Source of the DNA: an uncultured Burkholderiales bacterium
Lineage (GTDB): Bacteria > Pseudomonadota > Gammaproteobacteria > Burkholderiales > Burkholderiaceae_C
Assembly: GCA_903838355.1 (NCBI GenBank)
Contig: CAILYC010000058.1
Location: 1 to 58,883 of the forward strand
Length of the DNA: 58,883 nucleotides
Reading direction: 5' to 3'
Below are positions 1 to 8,354 of this stretch, piece after piece. The translations under genes were made by a program, and so were the position numbers. Position 1 is the stretch's first letter. Each line of letters begins with the position of its first letter. Below the pieces are notes generated by a model, which did not search any database, had not been told where the DNA came from, and worked only from the letters and a program-made list of their open reading frames with translations.

Positions 1-1
1 C

Positions 2-463
2 TCCACTCACTCCACTCCCTCCAAAACCCACAAAAGCGCGCGCACCCGTTCACGTGAATTCGCCCTGCAAGCGCTCTACCAACTCATCGTCTCTCACAAC
101 GATCCCTTTGACATTGACCTCTTTACCCAGGATCTCGTGGGTTTTAAGAAAGCCGATCTGGCCCACTACCGCGCCATTTTGCACGGCTGTGCCCGTGAGC
201 GCGATGCGCTCGATGCGCTCATCACCCCACTCATCGATCGGCCCTTGAGTGACCTCTCGCCCATCGAGCGCGCGGTGATGTGGCTGGGTGTCTACGAGCT
301 CGAGCACTGCTTGGATGTGCCTTGGCGTGTCGTGCTCAACGAAGCCATTGAACTGGCCAAGTCGTTTGGTGGCACCGATGGTCACAAATACGTCAACGCC
401 GTTCTCAACAAAGTCGCCTTGACGCTCAGAGCGAGCGAAATCGGCGCACAAGCCCGGGCCTGA
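2..463 (+). CDS. nusB: Transcription antitermination factor NusB (5' end outside window)
   Basis: NusB binds boxA RNA with NusE (S10) and supports antitermination on rRNA operons. The frame is open from base 2 with no start codon in view, so the first residues are missing. About 153 residues remain, close to a full NusB. The typical N-terminal [13 protein letters not shown] helix is encoded at about bases 47-85, and the C-terminal stretch [14 protein letters not shown] followed by [11 protein letters not shown] is characteristic. The stop codon is one base before the aminotransferase start, so the two are probably cotranscribed. The upstream neighbour is not visible; in this order it is often ribH. 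Identity is confident. Confidence 0.93.
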   Translation, partial: STHSTPSKTHKSARTRSREFALQALYQLIVSHNDPFDIDLFTQDLVGFKKADLAHYRAILHGCARERDALDALITPLIDRPLSDLSPIERAVMWLGVYELEHCLDVPWRVVLNEAIELAKSFGGTDGHKYVNAVLNKVALTLRASEIGAQARA

Positions 464-464
464 G

Positions 465-1655
465 ATGAGAGTCACCGAGCGGGCCCAACGCATTGAGCCG
501 TTTTATGTGATGGAAGTGGCCAAAGCCGCCCACCTCTTGGCCCAGGACCTCGCCGGCCACGATTGGCCCATGCTGATGCTCAACATTGGAGAGCCCGACT
601 TCACCGCCGCACCCTTGGTGCAAGACGCGGCCCAAGTGGCCATTCAAAGCGGTCAGACCCAGTACACCCCCGCCACCGGTCTCATCGCCTTGAGGCACGC
701 CATCTCGAATTGGTACCAACAGCGTTTTGGCCTCAGGATCGACGCCGAGCGCATCATCGTGACCGCGGGCGCTTCCGGCGCGCTGCAGCTCGCTTGCCTC
801 ACCTTGATCGAGTCGGGCGACGAGATCTTGATGCCAGACCCGAGTTACCCGTGCAACCGCCATTTTGTGAGCGCGGCCAATGGGCACGCCACCTTGCTGC
901 CCACCACCCACCACGACCGCTACCAATTGAGCCCCGAGCAAGTGGCCCAGAACTGGAAGCCAGGCACGCGTGGCGTCTTGCTCGCGTCTCCCTCTAACCC
1001 CACGGGCACCTCGATTGCGCTCTCGGCCTTGAAGGCCATCCATGAGCGGGTTCAACATCAGGGCGGCATCACCTTGGTGGACGAAATTTACCTGGGCCTC
1101 ACCTTTGACGAAGAGCTGTCCCAGTCGGCCCTGGCGATCGATGAGCGCGTGATCAGCATCAACAGTTTTTCCAAATACTTCAGCATGACGGGCTGGCGTT
1201 TGGGCTGGATGGTGGCCCCCAAGACCCTGGTCCCCAGTCTCGAGCGCTTGGCACAAAACCTCTTCATTTGCCCCAGCACCGTTGCCCAGCACGCGGCGCT
1301 TGCCTGTTTCGAGCCCGAGAGCTTGGCGATCTTTGAAGAGCGCCGACTCGCCTTCAAAGCACGGCGCGACTATTTGGTGCCGGCCCTAGAGGCCTTGGGT
1401 TTTGGGGTACCGCTCTCACCCGATGGGGCGTTTTACATCTGGAGCGATTGCCGTGGTCTTTATGACAAACTCGGGGTGACCAACAGCTGGGACTTCACCT
1501 TTGAGCTCATGAAACGCGCCCACGTTGCGCTCGCTCCTGGACGCGACTTTGGTCGCCACGAGACCGAGCACTTTGTGAGATGGTCCATCGCCAGCGCCTT
1601 GCCCGAGCTCAAGGAGGCCGTCAGGCGCATCCAACACGTCTTGGACAACGCATGA
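465..1655 (+). CDS. Class I/II PLP-dependent aminotransferase
   Basis: A 396-residue fold-type I aminotransferase of the aspartate aminotransferase superfamily. Visible features are the N-terminal substrate-cap region with NIGEPDF, the Gly-rich TAGASGALQLA loop, SPSNPTGT, the VDEIYLGL aspartate/tyrosine motif, and the PLP lysine within NSFSKYFSMTGWRLGW (about residues 228-243). Length and motif order are complete. It follows nusB by one base and overlaps ybgC by four bases, so it sits in a nusB-to-tol operon. This position is common for such a gene in Burkholderiales, but the amino-acid substrate cannot be read from the sequence. Calling it aspartate aminotransferase would be a guess. Confidence 0.9.
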   Translation: MRVTERAQRIEPFYVMEVAKAAHLLAQDLAGHDWPMLMLNIGEPDFTAAPLVQDAAQVAIQSGQTQYTPATGLIALRHAISNWYQQRFGLRIDAERIIVTAGASGALQLACLTLIESGDEILMPDPSYPCNRHFVSAANGHATLLPTTHHDRYQLSPEQVAQNWKPGTRGVLLASPSNPTGTSIALSALKAIHERVQHQGGITLVDEIYLGLTFDEELSQSALAIDERVISINSFSKYFSMTGWRLGWMVAPKTLVPSLERLAQNLFICPSTVAQHAALACFEPESLAIFEERRLAFKARRDYLVPALEALGFGVPLSPDGAFYIWSDCRGLYDKLGVTNSWDFTFELMKRAHVALAPGRDFGRHETEHFVRWSIASALPELKEAVRRIQHVLDNA

Positions 1656-2089
1656 GTTTGAGCGTCCACTTTGGCTGGCCTCTTCGAGTTTACTGGGAAG
1701 ACACCGATGCGGGAGGGATCGTTTTTTACGCCAATTATTTGAAGTTTTTTGAGCGCGCCCGCACCGAGTGGCTGCGCGCTTTGGGGGTTGAGCAGCACGC
1801 GCTCAAAGGGCAAACACAAGGCATGTTCATCGTGAGCGAGACGCAACTCAAATACCTAGGACCTGCTCGACTTGATGACCAATTGTGGGTCACGGCACGA
1901 TTGATTGAGAAAGGGCGGGCGAGTTTGGTGGTCGCCCAAGAGGCCTATAAAATGACGCCAACGCTGAGCCTAGGGGACCCGAGCCAAGGGCCCAAACTGT
2001 GCGAGGGGCACATTCGCATTGGGTGGGTCAACGCCGACACCCTCAAACCGAGCCGAATACCGCAGACCATTTTGGAAAAATTCGAATGA
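1652..2089 (+). CDS. ybgC: Tol-Pal associated acyl-CoA thioesterase YbgC
   Basis: A hot-dog-fold thioesterase of 145 residues. The motif YWEDTDAGGIVFYANYLKF near the N-terminus carries the expected catalytic aspartate (D19 by alignment with E. coli YbgC D18). The frame is open further upstream, but the start at 1652 matches the family length and overlaps the aminotransferase stop as ATGA. The stop in turn overlaps tolQ by four bases, so translation is probably coupled. In proteobacteria ybgC is the usual first gene of the tol-pal operon and its product is thought to act on acyl chains at the inner membrane. Function is inferred from family and position. Confidence 0.9.
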   Translation: MSLSVHFGWPLRVYWEDTDAGGIVFYANYLKFFERARTEWLRALGVEQHALKGQTQGMFIVSETQLKYLGPARLDDQLWVTARLIEKGRASLVVAQEAYKMTPTLSLGDPSQGPKLCEGHIRIGWVNADTLKPSRIPQTILEKFE

Positions 2090-2799
2090 ACCAAGACTTC
2101 TCCATCGTCACCTTGCTCTTGAACGCCTCCTTGGTCGTTCAAATCGTCGTGACCATATTGCTGTGTGTGTCGGTCACGAGTTGGTCGGCTATTTTCAGGA
2201 AATACTTTGCACTGCGACGCATCCATGCCCTCAACGAAGCGTTTGAGCGCGACTTTTGGTCCGGAAAAAGTTTGAACGAGCTCTTTAGCGCCGCCACACA
2301 AAATGCGCGCTCTTGCGGCCCCATGGAGCGCATTTTTGCCAGCGGCATGCGCGAGTATCAAAAATTGCGCGAGCGGCGCATCGGCGACAGCAGCACTTTG
2401 ATGGACGGGGCCACTCGCGCCATGCGTGCGAGCTTGCAGCGCGAGATGGACACGATCGAGTCTTCCTTGTCGTTTCTGGCCTCGGTGGGTTCAGTCTCGC
2501 CATATGGCGGCCTTTTTGGCACGGTCTGGGGCATCATGCACGCCTTCACCGGCTTGGCCGCTATGCAACAAGTCACCTTGGCCAAGGTCGCTCCAGGCAT
2601 TGCCGAGGCCTTGGTGGCCACCGCCATTGGGCTTTTTGCCGCAATCCCCGCGGTGCTCGCCTACAACCGTTTTGCCAGGGACATTGACCGGGTATCGATC
2701 CAGCTCGAGACCTTCATGGAAGAGTTCAGCAACATCTTACAGCGCAACGTGGGCAGTGCCGCCTCGAGCGCCAACGCGCTCAATGCCTCACCGCACTGA
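2086..2799 (+). CDS. tolQ: Tol-Pal system proton channel subunit TolQ
   Basis: A 237-residue inner-membrane protein homologous to MotA/ExbB. TolQ and TolR form a proton-driven motor that energises TolA for outer-membrane constriction during division. Three hydrophobic segments are visible: about residues 12-32, 125-150 and 160-185. The second begins at the conserved ESSLSFLASVGSVSPYGGLFGTV region and the third includes KVAPGIAEALVATAIGL. The start at 2086 overlaps the ybgC stop as ATGA and removes an unsupported N-terminal extension. tolR follows after 63 bases. Confidence 0.94.
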   Translation: MNQDFSIVTLLLNASLVVQIVVTILLCVSVTSWSAIFRKYFALRRIHALNEAFERDFWSGKSLNELFSAATQNARSCGPMERIFASGMREYQKLRERRIGDSSTLMDGATRAMRASLQREMDTIESSLSFLASVGSVSPYGGLFGTVWGIMHAFTGLAAMQQVTLAKVAPGIAEALVATAIGLFAAIPAVLAYNRFARDIDRVSIQLETFMEEFSNILQRNVGSAASSANALNASPH

Positions 2800-2862
2800 G
2801 ACCCAGGAAACCCCAACACCCATGATCGTTCACGCTTCTCTCCATCCCTAAAGGCTTGCCCC

Positions 2863-3300
2863 ATGGCTTCTGGCCCTTCTCGCACACGCTCACGACGCCG
2901 CACCATCAACGAGATCAATATGGTGCCCTTCATCGATGTGATGCTGGTGCTCTTGATCATCTTCATGGTGACCGCCCCTTTGATCACCACAAGCGCCATT
3001 GATGTGCCCAGTGTCGGCAAAGCGTCGAGCGCGCCCGACGGCATCATTCGCATTGAACTCAAGGCCGATCACCACATCGCCATCAGCAGCTCCACCAAGG
3101 GTGGTGAAGTCAGCGAAGATGTTGACGCCAGCGAGTTGGCCAACAAAACACTCGCCTTGCAAGCCGGCAGTGACGCGGTCCCTGTGATCATCTTTGGCGA
3201 CAAGTCCCTGCCCTATGAAGAAGTGATCAAGGTCTTGGACGGTTTGCAGCGCCAAGGCGTCAAACGCGTGGGCTTGTCGGTGCAAGTCAACAAGATGTAA
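2863..3300 (+). CDS. tolR: Tol-Pal system protein TolR
   Basis: A 145-residue ExbD/TolR protein. It has a short basic cytoplasmic tail, then NEINMVPFIDVMLVLLIIF (about residues 17-35) with the proton-path aspartate D26, then a periplasmic domain ending in GVKRVGLSVQVNKM. Length and layout match the family. TolR couples proton flow through TolQ to TolA. It lies between tolQ and tolA, all in the same direction. Confidence 0.94.
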   Translation: MASGPSRTRSRRRTINEINMVPFIDVMLVLLIIFMVTAPLITTSAIDVPSVGKASSAPDGIIRIELKADHHIAISSSTKGGEVSEDVDASELANKTLALQAGSDAVPVIIFGDKSLPYEEVIKVLDGLQRQGVKRVGLSVQVNKM

Positions 3301-3326
3301 TCCAAGCCCGCTCCTTGCTTTTTACA

Positions 3327-4226
3327 ATGAACACGACCCTCGAGCACCAAGACCTTTTTTTGCCGCCCAAGCCCCAAGTCAGTGTGCGCGCTTTTGTCTT
3401 GGCCTTGCTTGCTCACCTCATGCTCCTCTTGGCCTTGACCTGGGGGGTTTCTTGGCATCAACAAGCCGAGCTCGAGTCGTCCACGGCCGAGTTGTGGTCC
3501 AACACCCCCAACCTCACCCAACAAGCCGCGCCCCCTGTTGTTCAAGCGCCTGAGCCTGTGCATGAGCCCACGCCCCCTCCTGCCCCCCCTCAGACACCCA
3601 AGCCAGTCCCAGAGGTCAAGCCACCACTCCCCGCCCAAGCGGACATTGGTATTGAAAAACTCAAAAAACAAAAGCAGCTTGAAGAGGACAAAAAGGCCTT
3701 GGAAAAAAAGGCAGTCAAAGACAAGCTTGAAAAAGAACAAGCCAAAGAGAAAGAGAAAGAGAAAGAGAAAGAAAAGGCCAAGGAAAGGGAGAAACAAACG
3801 CTCAAAGACAACGAGAAAAAACGCGTCCAAGAGGCACGAGCCCAAGATCGACGAGTCCAAGAAAACTTAAAGCGCTTTGGCAACACCACGGGGATGAACG
3901 CGGGCCCCACCAGTGCCAGCAATCTCTCCAATGGCGTGGGCTCAGGTCATTCGGTGAGCGCCAATTACGCGGGAAAAATCGTCGAACTCATCAAACGCAA
4001 TTGGGGTTTGCACAAAGAGTACACCGGTCAGCCCAAGACCGAGGTTGAGGTCTTTTGTGCACCGGACGGCACCATCCTCAATAAAAAAATCACCAAGTCC
4101 AGTGGCAATGCCGACTGGGACGAAGCCGTGATCAAGGCCATCGATCAGACCCAATTGCTCTCCAAACTGCCCAGAGACACGGATGGTCGGGTTCCATCAG
4201 ACATCAGGCTCACGCTTTCGCCATAA
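3327..4226 (+). CDS. tolA: Cell envelope protein TolA
   Basis: TolA (299 residues) spans the periplasm from the TolQR motor towards Pal. One membrane helix lies at about residues 21-43. A proline-rich segment follows, then a long Lys/Glu-rich helical domain (about 105-185), and a C-terminal TonB-like domain of about 85 residues containing KRNWGLHKEYTGQP and GTILNKKITKSSGNADWDEAV. I prefer the ATG at 3327 over the in-frame TTG at 3315. The central domain carries a hexanucleotide repeat. tolB and pal, usually next, are absent: a minus-strand gene follows after 57 bases. Confidence 0.92.
   Translation: MNTTLEHQDLFLPPKPQVSVRAFVLALLAHLMLLLALTWGVSWHQQAELESSTAELWSNTPNLTQQAAPPVVQAPEPVHEPTPPPAPPQTPKPVPEVKPPLPAQADIGIEKLKKQKQLEEDKKALEKKAVKDKLEKEQAKEKEKEKEKEKAKEREKQTLKDNEKKRVQEARAQDRRVQENLKRFGNTTGMNAGPTSASNLSNGVGSGHSVSANYAGKIVELIKRNWGLHKEYTGQPKTEVEVFCAPDGTILNKKITKSSGNADWDEAVIKAIDQTQLLSKLPRDTDGRVPSDIRLTLSP
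3744..3773 (+). repeat. AAAGAG hexanucleotide repeat in tolA
   Basis: Four perfect AAAGAG units and one AAAGAA unit lie in frame within tolA and encode alternating Lys-Glu in the helical stalk. Unit gain or loss would lengthen or shorten the stalk without a frameshift. Confidence 0.9.
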
Positions 4227-4283
4227 GCCATGAGGTGGGGCGGAGTGGAGCCCCCCCCTCTTAAACCGTTAATTTTAAAAGTT

Positions 4284-5285
4284 TTACTCAGGCAGCAAGC
4301 CAATTTCTTTGGACACCTGCGCCCAGTGTTCGGTCTCGGTCTTTAGGAATGCATCGAGTTTGGATGGCGACCCCAAGGGGGTGGCAATGGGGCCAATGGC
4401 AAGCATGTGCTCGGCGGTTTCTGGGGCCTGTAAAAAAGCGTTGATCTCGGCATTGAGCTTGTCGATGATGCCCGCCGGCGTGCCGGTGGGCGCCACCAGC
4501 GCAAACCAGCCCACCATCTCAAAACCGGGCAAGCTCTCGGAGAAGCTTGGGACTTGATCAAAGCTTGGCACGCGCTTGGCCGAGCTCACCGCCAAAAGCC
4601 GCAAGCGTCCTTGCTTGACCAACTGCGCACTCGAAGCCAAGTCCACCAAGGCTGCATCGGCGTGCCCACCCATCACATCTTGCACGGCAACACCCACAGA
4701 CGAATAGGGCACCAGATTCGACTGCGCTTGGGTCTTGGCATTGAGGAGCCTGGCAATGATGCCCCCAAAGGTGCGTGGGCCTTCATTGGCAATGGAGATG
4801 GCGCTGGGATTGGCTTTGGACTTGGCAATGAGGTCTTGCAATGAAACAAGGGGGGAGTCGGCTTTGACAAAGAGGCCAAACGGGCTGTTGGCGACAAAGG
4901 CCACGCTGGTGAAGTCGCGTTGCGGGTCGTAGCCCAACGATTTGAACAAAAACTGATTGGACACCAAGGCCGCTGTGGTGGTAAAGTAAAACGTGTAGCC
5001 ATCGGGCGCTGCTCGGGCAACCGCTTGGGCGCCAATCACGTTTTGACCGCCGGGCTTGTTGTCGATCACCACACTTTGACCCCAGGTCTTGGTGAGCCTC
5101 TCGCCCAAATATCGGGCAATGGTGTCTGGCCCCGAGCCCGCGGGCTGAGACAACACAAAACGCAGCGGCTTGTCGGGCCAACTCGATTGGGCCAAGGCCT
5201 GAGAGGCCACACCCCCCAAAATCGAGCCCACCATCCAGATGGTCAAGAACCCAAGTCGAGCAAATAAACGGTGGGCAGCATTCAT
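4284..5285 (-). CDS. Bug-family (TctC-like) periplasmic solute-binding protein
   Basis: A 333-residue tripartite tricarboxylate transporter receptor (Bug family). It has a signal peptide ending near ASQALAQS, then the typical WPDKPLRFVLSQPAGSGPDTIAR opening (given here in part as PLRFVLSQPAGSGPDTIAR), NKPGGQNVIGAQAVARA and TFGGIIARLLN. The ATG at 5285 is preceded by a GAGAGG ribosome binding site and is preferred over the in-frame TTG at 5300. Bug proteins bind small organic acids in the periplasm. No TctA/TctB membrane partners are nearby, which is common for Bug genes in Burkholderiales. It is last in a likely three-gene unit with the monooxygenase and the HbpS-like gene, so its ligand may be the substrate of that enzyme. 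Confidence 0.88.
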   Translation of the reverse strand: MNAAHRLFARLGFLTIWMVGSILGGVASQALAQSSWPDKPLRFVLSQPAGSGPDTIARYLGERLTKTWGQSVVIDNKPGGQNVIGAQAVARAAPDGYTFYFTTTAALVSNQFLFKSLGYDPQRDFTSVAFVANSPFGLFVKADSPLVSLQDLIAKSKANPSAISIANEGPRTFGGIIARLLNAKTQAQSNLVPYSSVGVAVQDVMGGHADAALVDLASSAQLVKQGRLRLLAVSSAKRVPSFDQVPSFSESLPGFEMVGWFALVAPTGTPAGIIDKLNAEINAFLQAPETAEHMLAIGPIATPLGSPSKLDAFLKTETEHWAQVSKEIGLLPE

Positions 5286-5384
5286 GTTGAAACCTCTCAA
5301 GACTATAAAAAAATCAACGCTTGAATGTGCACCACTTCATCACCAGGCTCGGACTGCGGTCAACAAGGGCGCAGCCCCTGGCGC

Positions 5385-6995
5385 TTAAGCCTCGGGGCGG
5401 TGGGTCGGTGTGATGAAAAACCGCTCCAGTGTCTGGCCATCGCCTTCAATGCCTTCGATGCCATGATTACCCTTGAGTCCATGGACTTCAGACGCTGCGC
5501 CATAAACACCAAAAACGATGTGGTCTGGCCTCACCAGCGCTGCTTGCACGCCATGATTGACAAACCAAGCCTTCACCACGCCGTCGCACTCTTGGAGCCC
5601 TTTGGCATCCCAACGGAACACTTGCACATTCAGGGCCCCATTTAACACCACTTTGTCCCATTGCGCATCGGCAGTTTCACTCAGAAAAAGACGCCAACCG
5701 CAACCGGTCACGGTGTCCATGCGAACGCGCTCTTGGGTTTGGGGATCCAGCACCCAGGCTTGTGGAAAGACCGTGCCAATCGTGACTTGAGCCAAATTCG
5801 GCACCCAACTCGCAGCTTGACCCAAGCAGCCCTCGCTCAAAGCGGGTTGGACGTTTTGCCTTGGCGTGGGCTGCACCAGTCCATTGCATTGGGCCAACAG
5901 TTGGGCGTCTCTTGCCATGGCGCGGCTGGTGTCGCGCTCGCCCACCAATTCACCAATGTGCTTGATGCGCTCGGTGAGGGCCGTCACGTGGGCCTTCCTT
6001 TCTTGGCCATAGGTGTCGAGCAAACACGCTTGGGCCGAGCCCTTCAAGACCTGGACGAGCTTCCAAGACAGGTTTTGTGCGTCCCTGAGCCCTTGGCACA
6101 TGCCTTGACCCAAGAAGGGAGGCTGCTGGTGGGCAGCGTCTCCCGCCAAAAACACACGACCCTGCCGCCAGGACTTGGCCACCAAGGCATGGAAGCGGTA
6201 ACTCGCTTGCCGCCAGAGTTGGGCATCGTCAGGGGTGATCCAGCGCTTGAGCAGCGCCCAAGTACCCTCAACACTGGCCACCTGTTCGGGGTCTTCGCCC
6301 GCGTTGATGGAAATCTCCCAGCGGCGATGGTTTTTCGCACCCATGATGTAGGAGCTTGGACGTTGGGGCTCACAGTACTGCACACTCACCCGGGGCGTTT
6401 TTTTCAATCCGCGCTCATTGAGAAGGACATCGACCACCAGCCACGATTGCTCAAAACCGAGGTCAAGAAGATCTAGCCCCTGCATTTTTCTCACCGTGCT
6501 TGACGCTCCATCGCAAGCAATGAGGTACTTGGCCTCAACGGTCTTTACCTGCCCCTGGGGGTCTTGGACGTGCAAGACGACAGACTGTGCGCCTTGCACC
6601 ACACCCACGCAAGTTTGACCCAGGTCCACAGTGACAGGGGCCAACTGTTGCACACGCTTGCGAATGATCGCCTCCACCGGCGGCTGGGAAAACACAAGGG
6701 AAGGCACAAAGGTCAGCGGGTAAGGCGCTGGGAGCGAAGACATGCACTTGATGAGCTGGCCATTCACGCCGTAAAACTCCGAGTCGGTGAAGGGCTCGGT
6801 GTGGGGCTCGATCTCTCGCTCCAAGCCCAACTGCTGAAAAATCCTCATGATCTCGTGATCCAAGGCAATGGCGCGCGGCTTGGGGTAGACCTCGCTTGAA
6901 GCGTCGCAGGCATAGACCGTGAGGCCCTCAAGGCCCAACAAACCGGCCGCCACCGCGCCTGTGGGGCCAAAACCCACAATGGCCACATCAACCAT
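5385..6995 (-). CDS. FAD-dependent aromatic hydroxylase, MhpA-like
   Basis: A group A flavoprotein monooxygenase of 536 residues. The N-terminal Rossmann motif VGFGPTG (residues 7-13) binds FAD. IACDGASSTVRKM is the DG motif that contacts FAD and NAD(P)H, and GDAAHQQPPFLGQGM (about 282-296) is the second FAD motif with the GD pair. The tail resembles the thioredoxin-like C-terminal domain of MhpA. The ATG at 6995 has a GAGAG ribosome binding site; the frame extends upstream without support. MhpA hydroxylates 3-(3-hydroxyphenyl)propionate. The family suits a phenolic substrate here, but the exact one is not readable. It lies between the HbpS-like and Bug genes on the same strand. Confidence 0.86.
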   Translation of the reverse strand: MVDVAIVGFGPTGAVAAGLLGLEGLTVYACDASSEVYPKPRAIALDHEIMRIFQQLGLEREIEPHTEPFTDSEFYGVNGQLIKCMSSLPAPYPLTFVPSLVFSQPPVEAIIRKRVQQLAPVTVDLGQTCVGVVQGAQSVVLHVQDPQGQVKTVEAKYLIACDGASSTVRKMQGLDLLDLGFEQSWLVVDVLLNERGLKKTPRVSVQYCEPQRPSSYIMGAKNHRRWEISINAGEDPEQVASVEGTWALLKRWITPDDAQLWRQASYRFHALVAKSWRQGRVFLAGDAAHQQPPFLGQGMCQGLRDAQNLSWKLVQVLKGSAQACLLDTYGQERKAHVTALTERIKHIGELVGERDTSRAMARDAQLLAQCNGLVQPTPRQNVQPALSEGCLGQAASWVPNLAQVTIGTVFPQAWVLDPQTQERVRMDTVTGCGWRLFLSETADAQWDKVVLNGALNVQVFRWDAKGLQECDGVVKAWFVNHGVQAALVRPDHIVFGVYGAASEVHGLKGNHGIEGIEGDGQTLERFFITPTHRPEA

Positions 6996-7078
6996 AATAA
7001 AACTCTCTTGACGTTGAACTTGAGGTGAGGCCTGTGGTGCCAGCAGGGTACTCCCAATGGCCCTCACCGCCTTGGGGC

Positions 7079-7504
7079 TCAAGCGGGCATCAAGCCCGCT
7101 GCTTCGATGCCTGCCATGCAAATGGCCTCGTCTTCATCCCCAGTGCCACCACTCGCCCCAGCAGACCCCAAAATCTCCCCGGCTGCATTTTTGATGAGCA
7201 CAGCACCCGTTTGGGGTAGGAATTTGCCTTGGGCGGTGGAGGCAAGCGACAAAAAGAAATTGGGATTGTCCTTGGCGCGCTGGCTCAGCACTCGGCTAGA
7301 GCTGCCCATGCCCACTGCACCCCAGGCCTTTCCCAGGGCCACGTCAAAGCGAAACATGCTCGCGCCGTCCTCGCGGGCAAATGCAACCAAATGACCCGAC
7401 GCGTCCAACACCACAACGCCCATGGGCTTGTATTGGTGGGCGCGGGCATTGGCCAAGGCCGCAGCGATGATGGTTTGGGCTTGGCTTAAGGTGAGGTGAG
7501 ACAT
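7079..7504 (-). CDS. GlcG/HbpS family (DUF336) protein
   Basis: A 141-residue protein of the GlcG/HbpS family. Characteristic stretches are MGVVVLDASGHLVAFAREDG, the region around KAWGAVGMGSSSR, and the C-terminal GSAGASGGTGDEDEAI. Members include a haem-binding sensor component and many proteins encoded next to aromatic or glycolate catabolic enzymes; the biochemical role is mostly unknown. It is the first gene of a minus-strand set with the FAD monooxygenase 83 bases downstream. Family assignment is firm; function is open. Confidence 0.85.
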   Translation of the reverse strand: MSHLTLSQAQTIIAAALANARAHQYKPMGVVVLDASGHLVAFAREDGASMFRFDVALGKAWGAVGMGSSSRVLSQRAKDNPNFFLSLASTAQGKFLPQTGAVLIKNAAGEILGSAGASGGTGDEDEAICMAGIEAAGLMPA

Positions 7505-7775
7505 AAAAAACTCCTTGGTGATGGGGCCCTTGAGGTCGCTTGGGGGCCAACAGGCGAAAAAAAGAAAACAACAGGCAACTTCGTGATTTTAGGCGCATGG
7601 GGTGCAGGCCAAGGCGTCAGGCAGACCGATTTTTAAAAAGCGTCCTATCCTGTCCCTTCTTTTCTCATTTAAAGATTGCATTGATGAACAAATTGTCATG
7701 GAAAACCCGTTTTTTGGAACAAATCTTTCAAAAGTGTCATGCACTCAAGCGCCCGTCTGACTTACCATTTAAAGC

Positions 7776-8033
7776 ATGAAACGCGCTTTTTGCCTCTTCC
7801 TTTTCACTCTTTTTCCACTCCTGTCTTGGGCCGTGGGGGACGAGTGCGTGGTCGAGCCCACAGCAAATCTCAAACTCTTGTGCGAAGCGAAAAGCCACGG
7901 CAGCGCTTTTTACTGCGAAAAGATCTCCAGCTTTGGTGTCAAAAGCGAATGCATTTTTGCTGTTCGCAACCGCCAACGCAGCATCACCTGGGGCTTCAAA
8001 CCCATTGACCAGTCCAAGGCGGTCTTTAAATAG
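7776..8033 (+). CDS. Small secreted cysteine-containing protein, unknown function
   Basis: An 85-residue frame with a clear signal peptide: MKR, then a hydrophobic stretch to about residue 19 ending SWA. The mature part is about 66 residues with four cysteines (near residues 24, 36, 47 and 59), which could form two disulfides in the periplasm. I do not recognise the family. No clear ribosome binding site is visible directly upstream. It stands alone, divergent from the HbpS-like gene and about 320 bases before the amidotransferase. The signal peptide and even Cys spacing make a real gene likely, but not certain. Confidence 0.6.
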   Translation: MKRAFCLFLFTLFPLLSWAVGDECVVEPTANLKLLCEAKSHGSAFYCEKISSFGVKSECIFAVRNRQRSITWGFKPIDQSKAVFK

Positions 8034-8354
8034 ACACGAGTTGGGCGGCAAACGCTGGCCTTAGACCCAAGCACTCGAAATCCACCCACCGAGCCACCGA
8101 GTACTCGGCAACTTCATCCTTTAGGCTTGGCGATTGAACTGAGCAAGGGCATGGACTTTTAGGGTTTCGGCTTGGGAGCCCAAACCCGGCAAGTTCAGTG
8201 CCAATTGACGCCCACTCAGAAGACCTCTTGCCTGCCTCAAGGACAGTTACACTTGGGTCCAACGCCTAGCCCCACCCATCGGTTCGGCTGGGTGCTCAAG
8301 CCGTGTCCTCCACACGGGCAAAATCGCGGTTGAACAGTTGACAAGGCAAACACA
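8034..8354 (+). other. Intergenic stretch with no recognised gene
   Basis: This 321-base stretch lies between the small Cys protein and the class II amidotransferase. A 78-codon minus-strand frame at 8026-8262 has no recognisable family, no signal peptide and no convincing ribosome binding site. It probably holds the amidotransferase promoter, but I cannot point to a good -35/-10 pair. Confidence 0.5.

Noticed and set aside
426..1292. A 288-codon minus-strand frame opposite the aminotransferase
   Set aside because: Antisense to intact aminotransferase motifs; no domain and no ribosome binding site.
8026..8262. A 78-codon minus-strand frame in the gap before the amidotransferase
   Set aside because: No family, signal peptide or ribosome binding site; not enough to call a gene.
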